From contig NW_021940922.1 of assembly GCF_004337985.1 (NCBI RefSeq), positions 1,209,382 through 1,273,381 of the forward strand: 64,000 nucleotides of DNA, read 5' to 3'. Positions 1 to 9,439 of the stretch are shown here, piece after piece (positions within the stretch are counted from its first letter, which is position 1; each line of letters begins with the position of its first letter). A program made the translations under genes and the position numbers. This DNA comes from Pyricularia pennisetigena (Eukaryota; Ascomycota; Sordariomycetes; Magnaporthales; Pyriculariaceae). Below the pieces are notes generated by a model. The model was given only the letters and a program-made list of their open reading frames with translations, searched no databases and had not been told where the DNA came from.

Positions 1-1810
1 AACCGCAAAAAAATAACCAAAAACGGCAAAATTTCAGAAAAATACCAAATTTATATACAATTATTTAGCCAAAGATTCGAAGCCGGATTATTCGAGGACA
101 ACCCGTTCGATTATAAAATACCATTAAAAGAAGGAACCCAGCCAAAATTCCATAAAATATACGGTGTGAACCTGACACAAATGGAGGCTTTAAACGACTA
201 TTTCGCAAAAAACCCTAAAAAAGGTTATATTAAATTGTCGACATTACCAGCAGGATACCCAATCCATTTCGTACCAGAGATGAACGGAAAATTACAATTA
301 TGCGTGGGTTATAAGTAATTGAACGATATTATTACAAAAAATTGCTACCTATTCCCATTAATAGGAGAGTTCCGAAAAATGTTTTATTAAATACAATAAT
401 TTATGATATTAAACTTAAAAGGATTATATAGTTTGTTTCGCGTAAAGGAAGACGAGGAAGGGAAAACAGCATTTCGCACTAGACGAGGATATTACAAATA
501 CCTGGTAATACCCTTCCGTCTTATTAATACCCCCGCAACCTTTTCAACAATAATTTACTACGTTTTAAGGCACAGTTTAAATATTTGCATCGTTATTGAC
601 CTGGATAATATTCTAACTTTTTCCAAAACGTCAAACGATTATAAGAGATGCGTTCACACAATTCTGCAAAAATTACAGAACGTTAAATTTTTAATTAAAC
701 CCGAAAAATGTATTTTTTAAAGGAAAAAAATCAGCTTCCTAAAATATAATATCGCCCCCGGAGAAATTAGGATGGAAAATTCAACAATTCAAATAACAAA
801 AGAATAGCCCCAACCACAGAACGTAAAGGACGTCCGGGCGTTCCTCGGATTTATGAATCTTTGAAAAAGATTGATGAAAGGTTACGGCGCGATCGCCACT
901 CCATTAACCAATATAACCAAAAGAAACCTAGAAGTCCAATGGACGGAATAAATATAACAGACTTTCGAACAGCTACAAAACTTAATAACGCGAAAACCAA
1001 TTTTCAAAATACCAGACCCAACCAAACCTTTCGAAATTGAAACCGACGTATCCGATTTTGGAATCGGAGGACAATTTAACCAACGAAAAAAAAAACGTTT
1101 GCACTTTTGCGCCTTTGTTTCAAACAAACTACACAACTTAAAATTTAATTACTAAATTCACGATGAACAATTTATAACTATTATCCAAATAATCGAAAAA
1201 TGGAAACCATAGCTATCCGGAATTAAATACGAAATATTGCTTTATACGGACCACAAAGACCTTATCCATTTTACCATTAGTAGAATATTAAACAAACGAC
1301 AAATTAAATGGGCAAAATTCCTATTAAAATTCCCTTTTAGGATTATTTACCGAAAAAGGATAGAAAACGGCAAGGCCGACGCTTTTAACCAAAAACCGCA
1401 TTATAAAAACGTAGAACCCGAGGAAATACGAAAAGTTTTTACAGCAAACGAGAACGGAAACCTTTGACCAGTGTACCGAAACCTTACAACAGCCAATATA
1501 ATAATTACATTAGAAAAAATACGAAAAGTCCACGGAAATAAGGCTTATAAACACCAAAAAATTTCCAAAACATGGAAACGGCTAAAACAGCACTATAATT
1601 TCAAAGGAATATGACAAAAAACACGAAAAGCCATTAAGGATTGCGAACTTTGCGCAAAAAGCAAATCCGCAAAATACAAGCTTTATAAGCTCCTACAACC
1701 TTTACTAACCCCCAATAAGGCCTGGTAAACCATTACAATGGATTTTATCGTTAAACTATCACTTTCCGCAAAACAATTTACTAAAACTAAATACAATAGC
1801 ATATTAGTTA
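1..1810 (+). pseudogene. Ty3 pol remnant, part 1: reverse transcriptase and RNase H
   Basis: This is the N-terminal half of a decayed Ty3-type polyprotein. The RT fingers region is readable near 100-320 (FEDNPFDYKIPL, then PAGYPIHFVPEMNGKLQLCV). The palm continues at 403-720, where the catalytic YxDD box appears as IDLDN, so the active site is damaged. RNase H follows near 1030-1440, with FEIETDVSDFGIGG for the first catalytic Asp region and YTDHKDLIHF for the TDHK(S/P)L motif. The start of the integrase core (MDFIVKLSLSAKQF) lies at 1738-1810 and resumes after the inserted element. Stop codons and C-to-T type substitutions break the frame throughout, so no functional protein is expected. Confidence 0.85.
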
Positions 1811-1852
1811 ACGTTGGGCTCCACATCTCCGACCCCCCTAAAGTCCGGCCCC
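1811..1852 (+). repeat. Left terminal inverted repeat of the Fot1/pogo element
   Basis: The 42 bp beginning ACGTTGGGCTCCACATCTCC match the reverse complement of 3627-3668 without mismatch. The TA at 1809-1810 is the left target duplication. Confidence 0.95.
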
Positions 1853-1961
1853 TAAAAATATCTACTCAGCCACGTCAACCCTTTGTTTTATTTTATAAAT
1901 ATCTAGACGAATTTTTCACTTTAGAACTTGCATTTTGAAGATTCTTGCTCCAAACTTTCCA

Positions 1962-3569
1962 ATGAAACAGTACACTGAAAATCAGCTTCTTGCTGCCATT
2001 TCTGACATAAGAAATGGCAAATCAGTTCACAAAACCTCGCAAAAATGGGGTATTCCTCGGAGTACCCTTCACGATCGTTTAAAGGGGGCCCAGTCAATTC
2101 AACAAGCGAAAAGATTTTGTCAAAGGCTTTCACAGGAGCAGGAGACCTATTTGGCAGATTGGGTACTTGCGCAGGCCGCGTTAGGCCTTCCGCCAACGCA
2201 TCAAGAACTACGCTATTTTGCGGAACGAATTCTTCAGGCCGCCGGAGAAAGAAAAAGCCTTGGGAAACATTGGGTTAGCCGTTTTATAGCCCGATATCCA
2301 ATTTTGAAAACCCAAAGGCCCCGGCGAATAGAAAATGCCCGGGTTAATGGGGCTACAACCGAGGTAATTAAATCTTGGTGGTCCTATTTGAAAAATCCCG
2401 TTATCGATACTATAAAACCGGCCAACCGTTGGAATATGGACGAAACAGGTATAATGGAAGGCAAAGGATCTAATGGCCTGGTGTTAGGGCGTAATAAAAT
2501 CCGGCCATTACAGCGAAAAGAGCCTGGAACGCGGGGTTGGACGAGCATAATCGAATGTGTATCAGCTACGGGGGCTGTTATACCTCCCCTCGTTATATTT
2601 AAGGGGAAAAACGTACAGCAACAATGGTTTCCAGCTGATTTAAGTCCTTTCGATACCTGGCAATTTCATGCAACAGAAAACGGGTGGACAAATAATGAAA
2701 CAGGTATCGAATGGTTAAAAAAGGTGTTTATTCCAAATACCCAACCTTTAACTCCTGAAAAGCGTTTATTAGTTCTCGACGGCCACGGATCACACGTCAG
2801 CGACGAGTTTATGCTTGTTTGCCTCCAAAATAATATTCAGCTTTTATATTTACCTCCTCATTCGTCGCACGTTCTTCAACCGTTGGATTTATCGGTTTTT
2901 GGGCCGTTAAAGGAAGCTTATCGACGTCACCTGGGATTTGTAAACCAGTTTTGCTGTTCAACGGTTGTTGGGAAACGAAACTTTCTACTTTGCTATCGAA
3001 AAGCCAGATCAAAAGCATTTATAGCAAAAACCATTCAATCTGGTTGGCGTACGACGGGGTTATGGCCGGTGAACTTGGCAAAACCACTTTTAAACCCGTT
3101 TTTATTAGAAAATAGCAACGCCAACGTCGAAAAAGGTAGAAATAACGGCTTCCAAAGGGATAAAACACCGGAAAGCCCAAACCAAAAAATTAACGACCAA
3201 TCTTTACTTATTTGGAAAACCCCTAAAACGACCCGAGATATTCGACTTCAACTACAGGAAATTTCCCGGTCCGAAAAAAGTAACGCCACTTCACGGCTTT
3301 TGTTTGCAAAAGTCCAAAAAAGCTTCGAAACCAAGGATATCTTATTGGCTGAAGCTCAGCAAAAAATCAGTTTGTTAAAAGCAAAATTGGAGGCGGTACG
3401 GCCGGTCAAAAGGAAAAGGGTAATTCCGGATCCCAACGAGCTTTTGGTCAGCAAAAAAAACGTTTATGAAGCACAGGAAAATAATAGGGACTGTTTAGAG
3501 GATTTGAACGATGGAGAAGAGGTTAGCGAACCGGGAGAGCCTGACAATGATTGTATTATTGTGCGTTGA
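1962..3569 (+). CDS. Fot1/pogo family DDE transposase, full length
   Basis: This 535-residue protein should catalyse cut-and-paste transposition of its own element in the nucleus. I start it at the first ATG (1962); the open frame extends nine codons upstream only through a TTG. The N-terminus has a psq-type helix-turn-helix (IRNGKSVHKTSQKWGIPRST, about residues 17-36), followed by a CENP-B-type DNA-binding region. The DDE core shows D160 in NMDETG, D273 in LDGHGSH and D309 in LQPLDLSVFGPLK. The last two are separated by 35 residues, as in pogo/Fot1 enzymes. The C-terminus is lysine-rich and probably coiled (about 430-500). Length agrees with Fot1 (about 540 aa). There is no internal stop or frameshift, although the host DNA is heavily RIP-mutated. 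A second, decayed element of the same superfamily but another family lies at 37425-39309. Confidence 0.93.
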   Translation: MKQYTENQLLAAISDIRNGKSVHKTSQKWGIPRSTLHDRLKGAQSIQQAKRFCQRLSQEQETYLADWVLAQAALGLPPTHQELRYFAERILQAAGERKSLGKHWVSRFIARYPILKTQRPRRIENARVNGATTEVIKSWWSYLKNPVIDTIKPANRWNMDETGIMEGKGSNGLVLGRNKIRPLQRKEPGTRGWTSIIECVSATGAVIPPLVIFKGKNVQQQWFPADLSPFDTWQFHATENGWTNNETGIEWLKKVFIPNTQPLTPEKRLLVLDGHGSHVSDEFMLVCLQNNIQLLYLPPHSSHVLQPLDLSVFGPLKEAYRRHLGFVNQFCCSTVVGKRNFLLCYRKARSKAFIAKTIQSGWRTTGLWPVNLAKPLLNPFLLENSNANVEKGRNNGFQRDKTPESPNQKINDQSLLIWKTPKTTRDIRLQLQEISRSEKSNATSRLLFAKVQKSFETKDILLAEAQQKISLLKAKLEAVRPVKRKRVIPDPNELLVSKKNVYEAQENNRDCLEDLNDGEEVSEPGEPDNDCIIVR

Positions 3570-3626
3570 TAGGTTTACATTTAAATCGGTTTATAAAAGG
3601 GGTATTTCGTCGTTACATTTTTCAAG

Positions 3627-3668
3627 GGGGCCGGACTTTAGGGGGGTCGGAGATGTGGAGCCCAACGT
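3627..3668 (-). repeat. Right terminal inverted repeat of the Fot1/pogo element
   Basis: Perfect 42-bp reverse complement of 1811-1852, followed by the TA duplication at 3669-3670. Confidence 0.95.
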
Positions 3669-3670
3669 TA

Positions 3671-4740
3671 TAGTGGATAAACTTACCAAATACGCCTACT
3701 TCCTACCTTAAAAAAATGTCAACGCCGAAAAAATCGTTTACACATTTTTACGAATAATTATAACAATTACGAATTTCCGAATAAACATTATTACGGATAA
3801 AAATAAGCTTTTCACATTAAAATTGTGGAGGTCTTTAATGGAACAGCTAGGAACCGACCATAAGCTTTTTACAGCATTCCACGCACAGATAAACGGATAA
3901 ATAAAACGAGCTAAACAGACATTAAAACAATATTTAAAATGTTATATAAACTATAAATAAAACAATTGGGTATAATTATTACCCACGGCGCATTTCGCGT
4001 ACAATAATTCAAAAAATAAAAATACCAGAACAACCCCGTTTTATACCAATTACGGATTTAACCCTACAGTCTATGAAAAATTGAGGACCACGACTACGGC
4101 CCGACGAACCGATAAATAAGCAAACGAATTACGGGAATTCCATTAAAGATTTCTACAAAAATTGAAATTCGTACGAGAAAAATAACCAAATGCGCCAACC
4201 AGCATCGGATAAAAGAACTATCTTTCCAGGAGGGAAATAGCGTTTACCTCATTCGACGCAATATTAAAACACAATAACCAAATAGCAAATTCGATTTTAA
4301 AAAACTCGGACTTTTTAAAATTAACCAAAAGATTAGCGAAACCAATTACAGATTATCGCTACCAAAACCTATAAAAATCTACCCAACGTTCCACGATTTA
4401 CTGTTAAAACAAGCATTATACGGCACCAGCACACAGGAAATAATCGAAATCGACGCAAAAATAACGTACGACATCGAACGAATATTGGACCATAAACGTA
4501 ACCACGGCAAAACAAAATACCTGGTTAAATAGGAAAATTACGGAAACGAAAAAAATAATTGGGAACCCCTTAGCCACCTCCAAAATTGTTGGGAATTATT
4601 CCACCAATATTATTAGGAATTGGATTTGCGAACAAATTAGCCAAAAAAGGACGACCTAAAAAAGCAACACCTACTATTCCCAAACACTAAAAATCGACTG
4701 GGACTCGAAACCATATTATTAAACGAATTTACAAAAAAAT
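3671..4740 (+). pseudogene. Ty3 pol remnant, part 2: integrase core and chromodomain
   Basis: This continues the polyprotein interrupted at 1810. DKLTKYAYFLP opens it, then ITDKNKLF (core Asp region), then EQLGTDHKLFTAFHAQING, which corresponds to the integrase segment LGT..KLSTAYHPQTDGQTER. A C-terminal chromodomain is readable near 4470-4620 (TKYLVK, then WEPLSHLQNCWELFHQYY). The chromodomain places the element among chromoviruses, which often target heterochromatin. Numerous TAG/TAA codons interrupt the frame. The homologous region of copy 2 is at 40200-42363 on the minus strand. Confidence 0.82.
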
Positions 4741-5452
4741 AATTAATATAAACCGCGAATTAAAAGATATAAACAGAGAGAAATTTACCAATTAAATACT
4801 GCGTAAAAACATTTATTTCATTTAACAAAGAAGGATTTAAAGGATTTATTGGAAAAGAAAAATCCTAGACAAAATTGGATTCCGGAAAAAACGACTCCAG
4901 AAACCCTTCGGGGAAAACTTCGGCCAACCGCCGCCGTTCCTCCTATCCTACCTTCTCGCGTTCCACCCGATCCAATTCCTCCAAGTTATTAATATTACGA
5001 CGAACCGCCTTTATTATTTTTAAACCATATTTTCTTTTATTTCCGTAAACGAAAAACTTTTTCCTCCGTTGCCTCCAATTCGGATTTAAATTTTAAATAT
5101 TAGGCGGTAGTTTTACGCAACTGCTCCCGAAAAACGCTAATGATATCGTATCGAAAACGACGAAATCGAACACATTGAATACAACGAAAGGAATCCCGAA
5201 ACGATATAGCGCACCTTGCAATTCTTTGCGATTCGTAAACAAAACAAAAGGGTATTTCGACCGCCGAGGAAAAAAGCACAAAAAGCAGGTCGTTGCGACG
5301 AACGGTCGACAAACGACCAAATTTCGATTTAATTACGCGATTAAATATAGCGCAAAAGAATTAGCAAGGAAAAAATATAAAAACCAAAAAAGGATTAGGG
5401 GAATACGAATTATTTAAAGGCCAAAGAAATTTGGCCAAAAAAGGAAACCTAA

Positions 5453-5903
5453 TATTACGATTAAATAGTCGGGTTGGTATTAGTAAGGCCAGGCGGGGTT
5501 ATACCCCTCCCTGCGACGTTCGACCAAAAAAGAATACCGACCGACAGAAATGGAATTACGTGAGGACCCAATTACGTAACCCCACGTCATTACCAGGGAA
5601 AAGTATAATTAATATGCAATATATTAAATATATTAGGATAAGTGATATACTGGATATGGAACATATCTCACATATTACATTCGGGATATAGTATATATAA
5701 AACGCGTTTATTACATGTAAATAGATTCGATTTTAGAATTGTTTAGCAGCAGTTAATTTCTAGTTAACCTCAATACCTATTTAAAAACAATTATGATTTC
5801 ACCCCAGTTATTGAGAACCCCAACTGCTAACCCCGACGCTCAGTTGCTTTAACCCATTGTACCTTACCCTAAGAACAGGTGACCCGATACCTAGATCATA
5901 ACA
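5453..5903 (+). repeat. 3' LTR of Ty3 copy 1
   Basis: The segment begins TATTACGA (original TGTTACGA) and ends ATCATAACA. It aligns with the LTR of copy 2 (46991-47456, reverse complement) through shared blocks such as AAATAGATTCGATTTT and ACAGGTGACCCGATAC. A TATA-like stretch (TATATATAAAACGCG, near 5691-5705) would be the LTR promoter. Divergence between the copies is mainly transition-type. Confidence 0.7.
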
Positions 5904-6033
5904 ATTAGGTTGCAAATTACGTGAATAGGATTATTCTTTCGGATATATTTATTAATATTATCGGAAATATATTTTACATTGTATTGTTAAATTCGGGTAT
6001 TGTTTAAAGTATTGGTATATTAAATAAAAAATA

Positions 6034-6297
6034 ATATACGTAAATATATAATATAAAAATAGATTTTTCTCATTTCCTTATATATTGAGGGAAGTAGTTA
6101 TTGGCGATATTATAATATTGGGTATATTATTGATAACACCGTTATAAACTGCGAAATACGGCAAATTATTTTTAGATTAAAACGAGCGCAATTTTATTGA
6201 CCCATGTAACTGGTCGAAAAACCATGTGATTAAAAGGTATATGGAACGCTCGGTCCCTATTGCGAAGCAAGGGGGTCTAGTTTGAGCACTGAAACTA
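6034..6297 (-). mobile_element. REP-M family fragment (decayed)
   Basis: The segment ends in CACTGAAACTA, a RIP-shifted form of the REP-M terminus CTGAGACTA. It contains the family blocks TATGGAACGCTCGGTCCC and GTCGAAAAACCATGTG in minus orientation. It matches the fragment at 35464-35740 over its length. Confidence 0.65.
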
Positions 6298-6453
6298 GGT
6301 TGAACGATTAAACAAATTAATTGTGCAATAATGAATATTTTCCTTATCACCCGCTAGTAAACGGTTATTTGCCATTTTAACGTTCCATTAACCTTATACG
6401 TGATCCACCTTTTCCCCGCGTTAAAATTAAACTTATCCTATCTCGTAACCTCT
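6298..6453 (+). repeat. Truncated, decayed copy of the tRNA-bearing LTR family
   Basis: About 155 bp match the last part of the 656-bp element at 17813-18468: the run from ATTGTGCAATAATG through CACCCGCTAGTAAACGG to TATCTCGTAACCTC. Many C-to-T changes indicate an old copy. The tRNA-like part is absent. Confidence 0.65.
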
Positions 6454-6479
6454 ATATAAGATATAGTGCCAATATAGTG

Positions 6480-6635
6480 CAAATACCTGCCACGAGCGGC
6501 GAATTGCGACAAGTTGTCCATAAACTAGAACGAACGCGATGTTCTTGGCCAATATGATTGGTCGAAAAGCCATGTGACTAGAAGGTAGATAGAGCGTTCG
6601 GACCCCGTAAAAATCTAGTTTAAACATTGAAACTA
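6480..6635 (-). mobile_element. REP-M family fragment adjoining the M35-like gene
   Basis: The fragment carries family blocks in minus orientation (GACAAGTTGTCCATAAACTAGAACG, then GTCGAAAAGCCATGTGACT). It terminates in TTGAAACTA at 6635. That terminal CTA forms the stop codon of the neighbouring minus-strand gene, so the repeat forms the 3' end of that gene. Confidence 0.65.
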
Positions 6636-7568
6636 AATGTCTTCTTCGATAATAACACTGCTATCGAGGCCAGCACCAGCATGAAGGGCGAAATATCCGA
6701 AATTGTCTGCGTTATTAAGGCATTGCTGTTTAGGAAGACTACAAGTATAAAAGTAAGTCAAGGTTTCCGAATATTATAAGGTAATATACCTAAAAATACT
6801 TACTTTCTTGCGTTACGATCGAAGCTAGCATGATCTAGAGTTTTTCCCACTATTGTAATTTAATTTCAGATTAATTATTTCGGTTGTTTGGAAAAGTTGA
6901 TTAAACTTGAGTTCGTTCCCTATTCGTGGGGTTTACCTACTTCCGTTAAAATGCGAAAGAATACCTACAAGAGATTTGGCTCTTGTATCGACAGTAACTG
7001 AATAAAAAGCAGGGCATATATAAATTTTAGATGGGCGACGGCGAGCATATGCGGAAGCACTGGTATTTGCGCCACAATAATCTTCACTTTCTGTGCATTC
7101 AAAAAGCATGGTGGATTCTTTGAGATCGCATGCTTTTTTAATATTAGCGTAATATGATTGAAGCCGACTGATATCTTTCCTGGCGTCGGTTTTAAAATAT
7201 GTTTGCCGTAGTTTTGGGTTATTTTTAAGGGCTTGAGAAGCAAGAGATGCGAACGTTTCACATCTAAAAATTCCAGTCAATAATTGTAAAACTGATTTAT
7301 TTGGACTTTTTATTATACCTTGACATAGCTTCTGTAATAGATTTAACTTGGTCACTATCGCAACCCCGTCTTTGAGGGGGTTCTTGGGCTGCGACTTGCA
7401 CAGAAGCTGATGAACTAGCTTCGGGTGTCTTCCCGGAATTCCCTTTATTAGCTTTAATTATTTCCAAATTTCAAAAGCGTTTGGGGACTTTGTTTTATTT
7501 TTTACCTCCAAGTTAGTAAAAGCAGCCACGGCCGCGCAAACAAATGTCGAAATAATAAAATAACGCAT
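6633..7568 (-). CDS. Secreted M35 (aspzincin/deuterolysin)-like protein lacking HExxH; multi-exon
   Basis: The readable exons give a fungal M35 metallopeptidase-like protein. Exon 1 (7568-7506) encodes a signal peptide, MRYFIISTFVCAAVAAF. Exon 2 (about 7442-7319) carries a pro-region ending in QRR before GCDSDQ, a likely Kex2-type site. Exons 3 to 5 are 7263-6941, 6849-6804 and 6738-6633, joined by phase-consistent GT-AG introns. Family landmarks are FECTES, CGANTSASAY, IYICPAF, SHFNG, DHASFDRN (where the third zinc ligand Asp lies) and NNADNFGYF. The expected HExxH reads GILSH, so the first zinc-binding His and the catalytic Glu are gone. This suggests a pseudo-enzyme or a dead gene. Unlike its surroundings it has no RIP-type stop codons in these exons. 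The exon 1 to exon 2 junction does not keep frame with the simplest splice sites, so the N-terminus may be damaged. The last codons adjoin a REP-M terminus. Confidence 0.6.
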
Positions 7569-8309
7569 GGTTTAGTTGCGGGAAAAACGTTGATTATATA
7601 AATGTTAAAATAAGTGTAATTTTGAAAAGGTAATACCTGGTAATGTAAGTGAGAGTCCTCTGTTTAACAGCAAAGACATAATGGGGAAAAACCAATGGCC
7701 TTGGTTATTTACGCCTTGTTTTATATTTCTAACAATTTGCAATTTTTAGTAATGGTAAGTGTAAAAATCTGTTTCTTTGTATAATTATCTAACAATGTGG
7801 GCCTTATAATATTTACCAATTGTATTTATGGTAACAATTGTGGCGAAACAAAGTCATATGAATGCATAAAACTCCCAGCGAGCAATTGAAATAGCAACAA
7901 CCGAAATATAAAGTTATTAAATAAAAAGCAGGTGATTTTTATACAATTTATAACAACTTTTGCGCCTTTAATTTAAAAAATTCAGGCGACCCCCAAGCCG
8001 CCCCTTGCTTGGAACTACCGCGCATAAAGACCATAAATTAAATCATAAAGCTATTATATATTTTGTTATGCTAATAATTGAAATATAATAACAATAGCAA
8101 AATAATTATTTATAAATAAAAAATAAGCATTTTCGGGAAATCCTTCCACGTTTGCTTAAAATACTTTTACCCTGGTATGTTAGGGTGACGGGCAAAACTT
8201 ACCACCCTTTGTCACCGTAGATTTTTCGATTTTATTTAGTTTTCAGGTTTACCGCTTAAGCCCAGAATTCCCCAGTTGTGGTCAATTGTGGCTTTGTGTT
8301 AACTTCATT
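7569..8309. other. AT-rich intergenic DNA, no gene seen
   Basis: No open frame or RNA gene is supported here. The part nearest the M35-like gene could hold its promoter. Near 8184-8218 the sequence GACGGGCAAAACTTACCACCC..TGTCACCG resembles the Tc1-like terminal repeats at 9261 and 16031, probably a fragment. Confidence 0.5.
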
Positions 8310-8455
8310 GCTTAAACTAGACCCCTGCTGGGTCCGAACGCTCTATGTACCTTTTAACCACATGGTTTTTCGACCAATTACACTAACAGAAAAAATCGCG
8401 TTCGTTTTAGAGTGAGGACAATTCGTGGTATTTCGCCGCGCGTGGCAAGTATTTA
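8310..8455 (+). mobile_element. REP-M family fragment
   Basis: The blocks AAACTAGACCCCTGCTGGG, CATGGTTTTTCGACCAATTAC and AGTGAGGACAATTCGTGG match the left end of the complete REP-M copy at 9891. The terminal TAGTCTCAG itself is decayed. Confidence 0.6.
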
Positions 8456-8757
8456 CACTAAATTCGCATTATATATACACTGTATACGCGGAGATAATAG
8501 GATAACCACTGTATCCAATTAAATATTGCAATAAACGAATAAATAAAAATAGTAGGAATATAGTGTAAGCTGCGTTGCGATATTTGGATTTTTTCTATTT
8601 TTAAACGCAGAAACCACTGTAATAGCTTCTTTAGTTGTACTAATGATAAGATATTAGACATATTTCTTTATCTTTTAATATATTTTACTATAACTGATTT
8701 TATTATAACAAAGAATAATGAATGATATAAATATAGTATCATATTTAAAAACACTTA

Positions 8758-9258
8758 TGTGCATTACATGCACTGGGTTATATATAATGGATCCACTTTC
8801 ATTTATATATAATCCACAGTATATAATACCAAAGTGGGGTTGTCGGATTATCCGTTGAACTTATATTTATATGATTTGCGATGTAAAGGTCAGCGAATGG
8901 GGTTTACCCTATACCGAGTTTAATACCCAATTCCCAATTACGAATTAATTAACCTGTGCCACTGCGTGCGAGCCTAAAAATGGTTTTTATCGCAACAAGG
9001 GGGTTATTTTGCAAAACCCAGACAAAATAAATTTTCGGAAAATCGTTTGCGGCACCGGATCGCTTTTTCGCGTGCGGACCCCCATTGCGAGATCGGAAAG
9101 TAAATAAGGGAGATAAAGCCTGTTTTCCCCCACCAATTAGTCAACCTATTAATCAGAAAATTAATACATTTAATCCCTGTAATTACAAGCCTTGTAACAC
9201 TAGTTAATACTATGCCGCAGTTAAGTTTAATGCCTAACCCCCGGTTAATAACCCATAC
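8758..9258 (+). repeat. Old solo LTR of the TGTTA...TAACA family, split by a Tc1-like element
   Basis: The segment aligns with the complete solo LTRs at 31153, 40633 and 42364: GGATCCACTTTCATTTATAT, AAAGTGGGGTTGTCGG, GGGGTTTACCCTATACCGAG, and TGCCTAACCCCCGGTTAATA near its end. Its final bases (GTATTGTTAACG) are found at 12633-12644, beyond the Tc1-like element. So the Tc1 element inserted into this LTR. No convincing target duplication remains. Confidence 0.65.
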
Positions 9259-9439
9259 TATGGTGGTAGGCAAAAAAAACCACCCCCTGTCACCGTGCAT
9301 TTGTCGATGCAACTTTCACAACGCTAACTAATTTTGGTGTAATCTAGAAGCTTCTAACCCACAGGTACTTCGTGCTTCTCTCTGCAGGTATTATTGTTTT
9401 GTTAATACGTATTTATTAATTCAACGATTTTAATACCTA

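Larger units (their letters stand above)
1811..3668 (+). mobile_element. Fot1/pogo-type DNA transposon, apparently intact
   Basis: The element is 1,858 bp with perfect 42-bp terminal inverted repeats (1811-1852 and 3627-3668). It is flanked by the TA duplication expected for Tc1/mariner/pogo elements (1809-1810 and 3669-3670). It encodes one long uninterrupted transposase. Removing it restores continuity of the Ty3 integrase frame on either side. Unlike everything around it, it shows no RIP-like stop codons, which points to recent arrival. Confidence 0.95.
1..5903 (+). mobile_element. Ty3/gypsy chromodomain retrotransposon, copy 1, RIP-decayed, 5' end outside window
   Basis: The domain order reads reverse transcriptase, RNase H, integrase, chromodomain, then a 3' LTR, which is the order of Ty3/gypsy chromoviruses. 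gag, protease and the 5' LTR lie to the left of the window. The reading frame is broken by many TAA/TAG codons in an AT-rich background, typical of RIP. A Fot1/pogo element sits inside the integrase region at 1811-3668. A second copy of the same family lies at 39492-47456 on the other strand and confirms the boundaries. Confidence 0.85.
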
